Assembly: GCA_013824865.1 (NCBI GenBank) | Contig: PNON01000002.1 | Coordinates: forward strand, 1-64,000 | Length of the DNA stretch: 64,000 bases | Reading direction: 5' to 3' | Origin: Anaerolinea sp. | GTDB lineage: Bacteria > Chloroflexota > Anaerolineae > Anaerolineales > Anaerolineaceae | Part shown: positions 42,777 to 50,684 of the stretch, piece by piece | Numbering within the stretch: the stretch's first letter is position 1 | How the letters are laid out: every line of letters starts with the position of its first letter | Notes under the pieces: model-generated | Databases searched by the model: none | The model's input: the letters and a program-made list of their open reading frames with translations, nothing else | What the model was told of the DNA's origin: nothing | Made by a program: the position numbers and the translations under genes

Positions 42777-43562
42777 ATGATCACGTCGATTCAGAATCCA
42801 AAAATTCAACAGGTTCGCGAATTGCTGGCACATTCCAGGGCGCGGAGGGAGCAGGGCGCCTATGTTGTTGAAGGCATCCGATTGTTGGAAGAAGCCTGGC
42901 AAGCTGGCATCCAACCCAGTGGTGTGTTCTTCAGCGCTGACTTAAATCCCCGCGGGATGGTCCTGGTCGAAGAGATGCGACTAGCCGGCTTCGTGACAGA
43001 GGAAGTGGAGTTCAGCCTGCTGAAACGCGTCAGCGACACAGAAAATTCACAGGGCCTGCTGGCAGTCCTCCCATACAGGGCAGTTGACCTGCCGCTGAAT
43101 GCCAATTTTTGTCTGATCCTGGACGCCATCCGCGACCCCGGGAACATGGGAACCATCCTGCGCACAGCCTGTGCTGCGGGAGTACAGTCTGTGCTTCTTT
43201 CATCAAACTGCGCGGATATCTTTTCACCCAAAGTCCTCCGTTCGGCCATGGGTGCACATTTTCACATGCCCATTGCGACCAAGAGTTGGGGCGAAATCCA
43301 GGAATACTTGAACCATAGCCCTGAGCCGCCTGCTATTTTTCTTTCAGATGTCCGGGAGGGCCAATCCTTGTGGCAATGCAGCTTCACTGAGCCAACCGCC
43401 CTCATTATCAGTAATGAGGGCGCAGGTGCGAGCGATGAGGCCAGAACACTGACCACCCATGTCGTCCACATTCCTATGCCAGGCGGGTTCGAAAGTCTGA
43501 ACGCCTCTATTGCAGCCGCCATTCTGCTGTTTGAGGTCGTTCGTCAGAGAGCCAATCCATGA
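42777..43562 (+). CDS. TrmH/SpoU family RNA 2'-O-methyltransferase
   Basis: The 261-residue knotted (SPOUT) methyltransferase has an N-terminal substrate-binding domain (ITSIQNPKIQQVRELLAHSR, then GAYVVEGIRLLEEA). Motif 1 is LDAIRDPGNMGTILRTACAAG; motif 2 is ALIISNEGAGASDEA, and motif 3 is HIPMPGGFESLNASIAAAIL. It likely methylates 23S rRNA ribose, in the RlmB/TrmH group; target uncertain. I start at the ATG at 42777, leaving out eight upstream codons from a TTG. Its stop overlaps the start of a broken DUF711 gene (ATGA). Confidence 0.9.
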   Translation: MITSIQNPKIQQVRELLAHSRARREQGAYVVEGIRLLEEAWQAGIQPSGVFFSADLNPRGMVLVEEMRLAGFVTEEVEFSLLKRVSDTENSQGLLAVLPYRAVDLPLNANFCLILDAIRDPGNMGTILRTACAAGVQSVLLSSNCADIFSPKVLRSAMGAHFHMPIATKSWGEIQEYLNHSPEPPAIFLSDVREGQSLWQCSFTEPTALIISNEGAGASDEARTLTTHVVHIPMPGGFESLNASIAAAILLFEVVRQRANP

Positions 43563-43828
43563 AGATCCGATCCCACACTGGCTGGATCTATCCAATGCTA
43601 GACGGGTTGCCAGCACCCTTCACGAACTTGAGCAATTGACATCCGCTGCCGGATTTGACTATGCCTCCATCGGCCCAGCCATGCCCAATGTGCAAGAAAG
43701 CTACGCGGTGCTCCCACGGATTTTGATTTCAGCTACTTTTCCAACAGCCGGGTGATGGAAGCGGATGCGCAAGATTTGACCGGGTTACTGACTTCTGCTT
43801 CCCCCTTTCAGATCTCTCCCCGGGGGTA
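43559..43828 (+). pseudogene. Degraded DUF711-like gene
   Basis: An ATG overlapping the trmH stop begins MKIRSHTGWIYP, but the frame ends after 26 codons. In another frame, ARRVASTLHELEQLTSAAGF and DYASIGPAMPNVQESYAVLP follow, matching the early part of DUF711 proteins. Further frame changes and a stop come by 43828. With most of a normal ~400-residue protein missing, this is a truncated, frameshifted relic of a gene once coupled to trmH. Confidence 0.65.
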
Positions 43829-43833
43829 GAATC

Positions 43834-44580
43834 CTACCTGACCTGTTTGAAATTGATGATGATCAGGTTCTTCTCACAAACATCGCTCGTATTGAAATAA
43901 ACTTTATCAGATAACTCTCCGCCGGCCTGGTTAAAGAGCTGAATCCAAACGGTGTGATAGCTATCCATGGGGTGGTCATCCATCATAATCTCGTAACCTG
44001 CTTCCCCATAGCGCTTGATAGTCCCGGAAATGCTCATTTTTTCCATCAACCGCCCGCGCAGGTAGCCAAAAAGCTGAATACGCAAGCCAAGGATCGGCGC
44101 GCCCTGCAGATCGACTACATTACCGCCCACGCCAAGCCATTTACATCCCACATCTGGCTGCAATATGCCATAAGACATGCTCGCCGGACTGCCTGGCATA
44201 ACCACGAACGGGTACGGGCTGTCTGTATTTACCACGCCTGGCATTGTTGGGGCAGGAGTATGGGTGGGCAGGATGATGATAAAAGGCGTGTTGACTGATG
44301 TTGGCGTGGCCGTGCTTGTCGGTGTTACAGTCGGCAGGGACGTGTTAGTGAAGGTCCGGGTAGGTTGAGGTGTCTGGGTAATTTCCAGGGAAGCCACAGT
44401 GGTGGTAGCCGGGTTATCGGTCAGCAATGCCAATGGGGGCGGAGCAGCAGGCGGGGGGTATGGATTAATGGCTGTATTTGGATTCGCAAAGACATAGATA
44501 TTAAATGCTGCTACCAGGATCGTCCCGAGCACCAACAGTATCGTCAGAATATTGAGAATACGGATTGTGCCCTTAACCAT
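43834..44580 (-). CDS. Membrane-anchored Thr/Pro-rich extracellular protein
   Basis: The 248-residue product has one N-terminal membrane helix (about residues 7-30), then a long Thr/Pro/Ser-rich stretch (about 35-120). A C-terminal globular domain carries GYLRGRLMEKMSISGT and YGEAGYEIMMDDHPMDSYHT. I do not recognise the C-terminal domain; it has a beta-rich pattern and is predicted to face outward. The start at 44580 is chosen so the helix is N-terminal; a GTG 14 codons upstream is the alternative. It lies 60 bases downstream of the parvulin lipoprotein gene on the same strand, possibly in an operon. Confidence 0.75.
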   Translation of the reverse strand: MVKGTIRILNILTILLVLGTILVAAFNIYVFANPNTAINPYPPPAAPPPLALLTDNPATTTVASLEITQTPQPTRTFTNTSLPTVTPTSTATPTSVNTPFIIILPTHTPAPTMPGVVNTDSPYPFVVMPGSPASMSYGILQPDVGCKWLGVGGNVVDLQGAPILGLRIQLFGYLRGRLMEKMSISGTIKRYGEAGYEIMMDDHPMDSYHTVWIQLFNQAGGELSDKVYFNTSDVCEKNLIIINFKQVR

Positions 44581-44640
44581 ATTATTGCGTCGTTCCTGTT
44601 TTATTTCTATGTGGCTCTCCACTTGTACTATTTAGCAAAA

Positions 44641-45552
44641 TCAGGGAGTAATATTGATGTCCGCGCTTGTTTTTCGTTCTGCAAGCCAATTTTGTATGGC
44701 CTGCTGCTGCATAAATTGAAGTGCATCCGGGGTAAGCGCATGCTGCGCATCCAGCTCCAGCACCTTAATGATGTGATAACCGACATGTGTTTTGATTACT
44801 CCGCTGTAAGTTCCAGGCTGTTGCGTGAAGGCAGCCTCCTCCACCGCCGGTTGGGTAAGATAGCCGCGCGGGAACCATCCAAGATCACCTTTTGTCAAAC
44901 GATCATACTGGGCGGCCAAATCGGAAAAGTCGGTACCCGAGTTCAGTTGTGCCAAAATACCCTGCGCTTTTGATTCACTTAACACACGAATCTGCTGTAC
45001 ATGAACCTGTTCTGCTGTCAGGGGGACCTCCGCAGTTAGCTTATCCCGCATCCAGGTGGCATAAATGGAACGTTCAAAGGCATTACGGAAAATTGGGCCG
45101 GTATAAAAATTAGACTTTTGCCAGGCTGTCAACGCTTCCTGTCCGCCCAGCTGCTGGGCGAGCTGATCCAGCCTGGATTGAATCTCCTCCGCGCTGATCG
45201 TATATCCTGCTTCCACCGCACCCTGTTTAAGCAAAAGTTGGTTGATCAACTCATCCAGCACTTGCTGCTTTTGCTCCTCGTCCGGCGGGGGGGTTGCGCC
45301 AGCTTTTCTCAGGCCATCCTGGTATCGCTGTATTTCCTGCTGGTACTCCTCTTGTGTGATTCCCTCACCATTTATGGTTACAGCCATCGGTTCAGTTGGA
45401 GCAGTTGGAACCAATGGAATCAAAGTTGGCACGTCTATTGTAACTAACGACGGAGTGGCTTCTTTCGCCCCAGTGTTGCAGCTGGAAAAAAGGATTGCAA
45501 CCAGGGAGAGTATAAGCACAATTCTGCCAGTGTTTGGCCGCGATCTGGTCAT
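44641..45552 (-). CDS. Parvulin-type peptidyl-prolyl isomerase lipoprotein (SurA/PrsA-like)
   Basis: The 303-residue protein has a lipoprotein signal peptide (LVAILFSSC, lipidated Cys about 24), then a SurA_N-type helical domain (ITQEEYQQEIQRYQDG). A parvulin PPIase domain follows (VHVQQIRVLSESKAQGIL, GDLGWFPRG, THVGYHIIKVLEL). It is predicted to fold exported proteins at the outer face of the membrane. The longer in-frame extension is discarded because the lipoprotein signal starts at the ATG at 45552. A perfect TATAAT lies six bases before this ATG and there is no ribosome site, implying a leaderless mRNA. Confidence 0.88.
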   Translation of the reverse strand: MTRSRPNTGRIVLILSLVAILFSSCNTGAKEATPSLVTIDVPTLIPLVPTAPTEPMAVTINGEGITQEEYQQEIQRYQDGLRKAGATPPPDEEQKQQVLDELINQLLLKQGAVEAGYTISAEEIQSRLDQLAQQLGGQEALTAWQKSNFYTGPIFRNAFERSIYATWMRDKLTAEVPLTAEQVHVQQIRVLSESKAQGILAQLNSGTDFSDLAAQYDRLTKGDLGWFPRGYLTQPAVEEAAFTQQPGTYSGVIKTHVGYHIIKVLELDAQHALTPDALQFMQQQAIQNWLAERKTSADINITP

Positions 45553-45558
45553 GGGTGA

Positions 45559-45564
45559 ATTATA
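45559..45564 (-). promoter_or_regulatory. -10 box of the parvulin gene (leaderless) facing a divergent -10
   Basis: TATAAT on the minus strand at 45564-45559 is six bases from the ATG at 45552. A second TATAAT on the plus strand at 45610-45615 serves the divergent secreted-protein gene, whose ATG (45656) has its own AGGAG site. No convincing -35 was found for either, so spacing is the main evidence. Confidence 0.6.
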
Positions 45565-45655
45565 ACCCAATGTCCAATAGCAGCCGCCATTTGGAAACTC
45601 AGAAGGTCGTATAATGCACTTGAATTTAGGTACAACCAGTACCAGGAGAAAGCAT

Positions 45656-46705
45656 ATGACAAAGAAAATAGCAGTGATCATCACCCTAGCCGTGATACTA
45701 GTTGCATCGTTACCGCTCAGCTCAGCCATGGCAACTACCAAGGGACCCATCCCTGGCATCAATATCGTCAGTGTTGTGCCTGGAACTGTGGTCACAGTGG
45801 AAACGCGGAATTTCCCACCAAACCTGGATTTTGATGTGATCATCGGTCCTTATGGTCAATACGGGTTAACCGGATTCAAAGTAGCAACCACCAATTCGGG
45901 CATCGGCGGCACTTTCACGGTCACCTACAACATCCCGTCTGAATACAAAAATGCAGCTTTACTGGCCATCAGGCTTTTTAACCCCACGAAAGGTTACTAC
46001 GCTTACAACTGGTTTGAGAACGTGATTCCCCCTGCGCCTCCCGTCAAGCCAGTCACTACCATTCCAGGATACACCGGTAATCCTTCGTTCACCATCCAGG
46101 AAGTGGTAGCTGATAACTCGGTGACTGTCGAAGCCAGGAACTTCCCACCCAATGCGGACCTGGAAGTGCTGATGAATGTGATTGGCACCCGCGGGAAATT
46201 CGGCTTCAAAGCTGGCTCCGTCAACGCAGGCGATGAAGGTGAATTCAGCTCGAAATTTAATATTCCAGCTGAACTGGTGGGGGCTTATATGATATCCATC
46301 CGCATCCAGGATCCTAACTCTGGATACTATGGCTACAACTGGCTCTTCAACAAGACATACCCTGTTGTCCAACCTGTCGTCCCCACTCCAGTACCGGCAA
46401 CAGGAGTATCTCCAGTGTATCCCACTGTGGAGATTACTGCAGTTGAAAAAAGTGTCAAAGTCACCATCCAGGCTGCAAATCTGCCCAAGAACGAGACATT
46501 CGATGTGTATATGGGCAACCTTAATTCCATGGCCTGGGGCGGCATGCAGGTAGCCAGCCTTGAATCTGGAGATACTGGCAGTGCGACTGCGACTTTGGAT
46601 ATCCCGGCTGACCTCGCCGGTCTGTGGAAAATCTCAATCAGGATAGTGAGCCAAACATCTGGCTATTACGGTTATAACTGGTTCTATAACCAGACCTACC
46701 CGTAA
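45656..46705 (+). CDS. Secreted protein of three tandem repeats, function unknown
   Basis: The 349-residue product has a signal peptide (IAVIITLAVILVASLPLSSA) and three repeats of about 100 residues. Each contains a NFPP or NLPK strand (VETRNFPPNLDFDV, VEARNFPPNADLEV, IQAANLPKNETFDV), then GGTFTVTYNIP-type text and a closing SGYYGYNW(F/L). The repeats look like beta-sandwich modules and are separated by Pro/Thr linkers. No anchor is seen, so it is secreted or surface-associated. I do not recognise a characterised family. The ATG at 45656 with AGGAG is preferred over one 14 codons upstream. Confidence 0.8.
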   Translation: MTKKIAVIITLAVILVASLPLSSAMATTKGPIPGINIVSVVPGTVVTVETRNFPPNLDFDVIIGPYGQYGLTGFKVATTNSGIGGTFTVTYNIPSEYKNAALLAIRLFNPTKGYYAYNWFENVIPPAPPVKPVTTIPGYTGNPSFTIQEVVADNSVTVEARNFPPNADLEVLMNVIGTRGKFGFKAGSVNAGDEGEFSSKFNIPAELVGAYMISIRIQDPNSGYYGYNWLFNKTYPVVQPVVPTPVPATGVSPVYPTVEITAVEKSVKVTIQAANLPKNETFDVYMGNLNSMAWGGMQVASLESGDTGSATATLDIPADLAGLWKISIRIVSQTSGYYGYNWFYNQTYP

Positions 46706-46722
46706 ATCACCAAGTTGCAGAT

Positions 46723-46758
46723 ACAGGCATGCGGTCGTATCCCTGCATGCCTGTTTTT
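46723..46758 (+). terminator. Rho-independent terminator after the three-repeat protein gene
   Basis: A 10-bp perfect stem ACAGGCATGC (46723-46732)/GCATGCCTGT (46745-46754) with a 12-base loop is followed by TTTTA. Confidence 0.88.
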
Positions 46759-46815
46759 ATATAGTATAGTATGGCTTTATCCATATATAAGTGATTATAT
46801 TCATAAGGGTATGCA

Positions 46816-48438
46816 ATGAAAAAATATCTTCTGGTCATCCTGGGTATCACTTTCCTCGCAATCGCAGCGCTTGGCGCTTATTTCAGCGCCAATGGCATGA
46901 TCAACGCGATCTATGACTTCCGCAGTCCAATATCCAACATCCCGCCGATACCAGGTGATCCATTAAGCCAGCCCATCCCTGAAAAAATAGTGGTCGTCCT
47001 CGTGGATGCCCTCCGGTTGGATACCTCTCAGGCTGTTGATACAATGCCATACTTAAATCATCTGCGGGAAATGGGCGCATCGGCCACCATGCACAGCCAG
47101 ACACCCAGCTATTCAGCGCCAGGCTATTCAACTCTCTTTATCGGCGCATGGCCTTACTTGAATGACGGCCCGGTATTTAACCTGGAATACGATGATATCC
47201 ACGTCTGGACCCAGGATAACCTTTTTTCAGCAGCCCATCGCAACGGAATTACCACAGGAATCTCAGCATTCAATTGGTTTGAAAAATTGGTACCGCAGGA
47301 GGATGTGGACCTATCCTTCTATACCCCTGGCGAAGACCGAATGGCAGATGAGGCGGTCGTGAACGCGGCATTAAAGTGGCTACGGCAACCAGGAAATCAA
47401 TTTATTCTGGTGCATATCGACCAGGTGGATTACGCCGGGCATCATGAGGGCGGCGCCAGCAACCAAAGCTGGATGGAAGCGTCCAAACGCGCGGATGATC
47501 TGTTAGCTCAGATTGGCGCAGAGATGGACCTTGAGCAGGATGCACTGATCGTTTTGAGCGATCACGGGCAGATCAACGCTGGCGGGCATGGCGGCCACGA
47601 ATCTGAAGTGTTGACTGAACCATATGTAATGGCTGGCAAGGGGATCCGCCCAGGCGACTATCTGGATATCCAGATGGTGGATGTCGCGCCAACCATCGCT
47701 GCGCTGCTGGGCGCAAATTTCCCCGCCAGTAGTGTGGGCAGTGTGCAGACCGCCATGTTGGAATTGTCTGATGAGGCCATAGACAGCTACCTGGAGAGTG
47801 AGGCTGCCACTCATCTAAACCTGACCAGGCTATACTCCTCAGCTATCGGGCAGCCCTGGAAGGAAGGGGATACCATTGAAACCTCTCGTGAGGAACATCT
47901 GGCAAAAGAACGCCTTGTCCGCCTACCATTCGCATTGGTTATACTGCTTATCCCACCTTTCCTGGTGATCTGGCGAAAAATGCAGAGCATCCGATATCTG
48001 CTGCCAGGTTCTCTGTCTGCTGTGCTGCTCTTCCATGGTTTCTATGGGGTAATCAGCCGGAAAGCTTACTCTTTCAGCGCTATTGACTCTCCCATCAGCC
48101 TGATCGTCTATTGCGCGATTACCATGATCACCGCTGTCATTCTGGGCTTCGTTGTAAGCTTGCTGGTCAAACAAAAAGCATTTAATGACCGCTTAGATAC
48201 CACCAAACACGTACTGTCTTTCTCCTTTACCACCATCTATCTCTGGCTGATCCCCTTCCTGTGGAGCTTCTGGTTAAATGGCTATGCACCCACCTGGACT
48301 TTACCGCGGATGGACGCCTTCTTCTGGGCGCTGCTTGCATTGATCGGGGTGCTTTTCACTGCCGCTGCCGGGTTATTGATTACAGCAATCTATCCCCAGC
48401 TCTGGATGCTGTTCAGACATGGAAGAAAAACTCGCTAA
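46816..48438 (+). CDS. Membrane-bound alkaline phosphatase superfamily phosphodiesterase
   Basis: The 540-residue protein has an N-terminal membrane helix (about 5-25), an external phosphodiesterase domain (about 55-330) and a C-terminal region of about four to five helices (about 370-530). Metal-site motifs are VVVLVDALRLDTSQ (Asp), the nucleophile region SYSAPGYSTLFIG, HIDQVDYAGHHEG (Asp, His) and VLSDHGQINAGGHGGHE (Asp-His, His). The arrangement resembles GPI-ethanolamine-phosphate transferase and nucleotide pyrophosphatase relatives, so it may modify or cleave phosphodiesters on envelope glycolipids. The substrate is unknown. Confidence 0.85.
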   Translation: MKKYLLVILGITFLAIAALGAYFSANGMINAIYDFRSPISNIPPIPGDPLSQPIPEKIVVVLVDALRLDTSQAVDTMPYLNHLREMGASATMHSQTPSYSAPGYSTLFIGAWPYLNDGPVFNLEYDDIHVWTQDNLFSAAHRNGITTGISAFNWFEKLVPQEDVDLSFYTPGEDRMADEAVVNAALKWLRQPGNQFILVHIDQVDYAGHHEGGASNQSWMEASKRADDLLAQIGAEMDLEQDALIVLSDHGQINAGGHGGHESEVLTEPYVMAGKGIRPGDYLDIQMVDVAPTIAALLGANFPASSVGSVQTAMLELSDEAIDSYLESEAATHLNLTRLYSSAIGQPWKEGDTIETSREEHLAKERLVRLPFALVILLIPPFLVIWRKMQSIRYLLPGSLSAVLLFHGFYGVISRKAYSFSAIDSPISLIVYCAITMITAVILGFVVSLLVKQKAFNDRLDTTKHVLSFSFTTIYLWLIPFLWSFWLNGYAPTWTLPRMDAFFWALLALIGVLFTAAAGLLITAIYPQLWMLFRHGRKTR

Positions 48439-48555
48439 ATTCGTTCAAAAAGAATGAACTCGATTCCCAGCAATAGGATTCAGAGATCTTCCCGCGCGCT
48501 TTGGCTTTTCACAATCGGTATATAATTCATCCATTCCCCATTTTATCGAGGTCTT

Positions 48556-49791
48556 TTGGAATCTACCCAACCTACATCTTCTTTACAACGCACCTTCTCG
48601 TCATTTCAATATCCAAATTACCGGCTCTGGTTTTCAGGACAACTGGTTTCCCTCATTGGCACATGGATGCAATCCACAGCACAGGGATACCTGATTTACA
48701 CCCTGACAGGATCAACCGCTTATCTTGGATACATTTCCCTCGCGGCCGGGATACCTACCTGGATACTGATGCTGTATGGCGGCGTGATCGCGGATCGTAT
48801 TCCCCGTCGTAAACTACTGATCATCACCCAGGCTGCCATGATGGTGCTGGCGCTCATCCTCTCCGTCCTGGTCTTTACGAAAACAGTTCAGCCATGGCAT
48901 ATACTCGTTCTCGCTTTCTTCCTGGGCATCGCCACTGCCTTTGACGTCCCAGCCAGGCAATCCTTTGTGCGCGAGCTGGTTGGGCGCGAAGAAATGACCA
49001 ACGCTATTGCATTGAATTCTGGGATGTTTAATCTAGGAATCATCATCGGACCCTCCATAGCCGGTCTGACCTACGCGGCGATTGGTCCTGGTTGGTGTTT
49101 CTTTATCAATGGGGTATCCTTTATCGCCGTAATCATTGCCCTCGGATTAATGAAAATTGACCACCAACCGGTAAAGAAAGAAACCATCAATGCCATCCAG
49201 GAACTGAAATCTGGAATTAATTATGTAATTCAAAACCGCACAGTCCGATCTCTCGTTATTAATCTTGGTTTTCTTAGCCTGTTTGGGTTCGGAGTTGTGG
49301 CGCTTATGCCGGCCTGGGCTGTGGAAGTTCTTCATGGTGATGTGAAAGTCAATGGCTGGCTGCTCTCAGCGCGCGGTATCGGCGCGGTGATCGCCACCCT
49401 GATCATTGCCTATATTGGAAACCGGAAATTGCGGGGCAAGCTGTGGGCGCTGGGCAACATATTGCTTCCAGTTTTTTGGATTATCTTCTCACTGATTGAC
49501 CGCATCGTCCCATCGCTGGTTGCAGTCATATTTATCGGGATGGCATTTATCCTGGCGGTAAACCTATCCAACGCCATGGTGCAAACCACTGTAACGGATG
49601 AATTGCGTGGACGGGTGATGGCCATTTTTTCACTGGTGTTCTTCGGGCTAACACCAGTTGGCGCACTGTTTGCCGGTTTGGCAGCCCAACAATTTGGCGT
49701 TCAAGTAACGGTACTGACCAGCGGGGTAATACTCTTGTTGCTATCCTTATTCACTGCCATCCGCATGCCATACCTGCGGCATCTTGATTAA
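48556..49791 (+). CDS. MFS transporter, MFS_3/EntS-like exporter
   Basis: The 411-residue protein has twelve predicted helices. It contains the motif A region GGVIADRIPRRKLLI and the MFS_3 segment FDVPARQSFVRELVGREE, matching enterobactin exporter-like and macrolide-efflux-like proteins. It is predicted to export a small molecule by proton antiport; the substrate is unknown. The start is TTG at 48556, with GAGG four bases upstream. A TATAAT at 48521-48526 could be its -10. Confidence 0.88.
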   Translation: MESTQPTSSLQRTFSSFQYPNYRLWFSGQLVSLIGTWMQSTAQGYLIYTLTGSTAYLGYISLAAGIPTWILMLYGGVIADRIPRRKLLIITQAAMMVLALILSVLVFTKTVQPWHILVLAFFLGIATAFDVPARQSFVRELVGREEMTNAIALNSGMFNLGIIIGPSIAGLTYAAIGPGWCFFINGVSFIAVIIALGLMKIDHQPVKKETINAIQELKSGINYVIQNRTVRSLVINLGFLSLFGFGVVALMPAWAVEVLHGDVKVNGWLLSARGIGAVIATLIIAYIGNRKLRGKLWALGNILLPVFWIIFSLIDRIVPSLVAVIFIGMAFILAVNLSNAMVQTTVTDELRGRVMAIFSLVFFGLTPVGALFAGLAAQQFGVQVTVLTSGVILLLLSLFTAIRMPYLRHLD

Positions 49792-50187
49792 GGAATGCAA
49801 CTCGGTTCTACCGGGGTTAAATTGTAGTAATCAGTGCGTAGTGCGGATGGTGCTTTGGGAATGCACCGCATTCCAACAAATCATCTTTACTTAAACGGAA
49901 AGCTAGCGAGGAGAGAATCCAAGGATGAATGATGAAGACCTTCGATTGTGTACGCGCGCGGTCGGGGGGTCCTTTCCACTTCGCTTCAAGGAGGCTTCGC
50001 GCACACCGGCGCGAGCGGAGGTGTTGGTCCAGTTTCCGCGATTATGCAAAGGAAGGGTATTATGATGAGGATTGGGGCGGTCTGGAATGAGGGAAGGGTT
50101 AGCAAGATTTATGAGGTGGGCTGAAGCCCACCCTTGTACCAACTCGATGGAGCTCCAAATAAAAAACACCCCGAAGGATGTCTTTTG

Positions 50188-50259
50188 TGAGCGAGGAGAG
50201 GATCGAACTCTCAACAAATGGCTTAAAAGGCCACTGCTCTGCCATTGAGCTACTCGCCC
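50188..50259 (-). tRNA. tRNA-Lys (anticodon TTT)
   Basis: On the minus strand the acceptor stem is GGGCGAG (50259-50253) with CTCGCTC (50195-50189), including one G-U pair. The anticodon stem is GTGGC/GCCAT, the loop CTTTTAA has anticodon TTT, and the T arm is GAGAG-TTCGATC-CTCTC. The discriminator is A and no CCA is encoded. The region between 49792 and 50187 holds no supported protein gene. Confidence 0.93.
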
Positions 50260-50306
50260 GAAGTAAAGAGGATTTTACCACTACAAAAAGCCATCGTCAA
50301 CATAAA

Positions 50307-50334
50307 TTGCCCGCTGAGCGTTTTCCATTATAAT
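50307..50334 (+). promoter_or_regulatory. Promoter of thioredoxin-peptidase-murJ
   Basis: -35 TTGCCC (50307-50312), a 16-base spacer and -10 TATAAT (50329-50334) are followed by an AGGAG ribosome site at 50341. Confidence 0.65.
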
Positions 50335-50352
50335 AACCTCAGGAGAATAACC

Positions 50353-50676
50353 ATGTCATTCATTACCCCTGTTAACGAGACCAGCCTGGCTGACTTATTA
50401 AAAACATCCCCCCTGCCGGTGCTGGTAGATTTTGGAGCCACCTGGTGCGGCCCCTGTAAAATGCTGGATCCCTTTGTTGAAAAAATGGCAGAAGCCTGGC
50501 AGGGAAAGATGACGGTGGTCAAACTGGACGTAGATGATAGCCCGTTCGCGGCTGAGCAGAACCAGGTGATGGGCGTACCTACTCTGATCCTTTTTAAAGC
50601 AGGCAAGCCTGTGGACAGGACCAGTGGATTTCAACCTTATGAGAAACTGGTGGAACGCTTCAGCCAGTATCTCTAA
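50353..50676 (+). CDS. trxA: Thioredoxin
   Basis: The 107-residue cytoplasmic thiol-disulfide oxidoreductase has the redox centre WCGPC at residues 31-35 and the conserved cis-Pro loop MGVPTLILFKAG. The ATG at 50353 has AGGAG upstream; an in-frame upstream start would run back into tRNA-Lys and is rejected. It is the first of three closely spaced genes (8 bases to the peptidase). Confidence 0.95.
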   Translation: MSFITPVNETSLADLLKTSPLPVLVDFGATWCGPCKMLDPFVEKMAEAWQGKMTVVKLDVDDSPFAAEQNQVMGVPTLILFKAGKPVDRTSGFQPYEKLVERFSQYL

Positions 50677-50684
50677 CCCTCTCT

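Noticed and set aside
49903..50217. Minus-strand ORF running into tRNA-Lys
   Set aside because: It overlaps the tRNA gene and has no ribosome site or recognisable domain.
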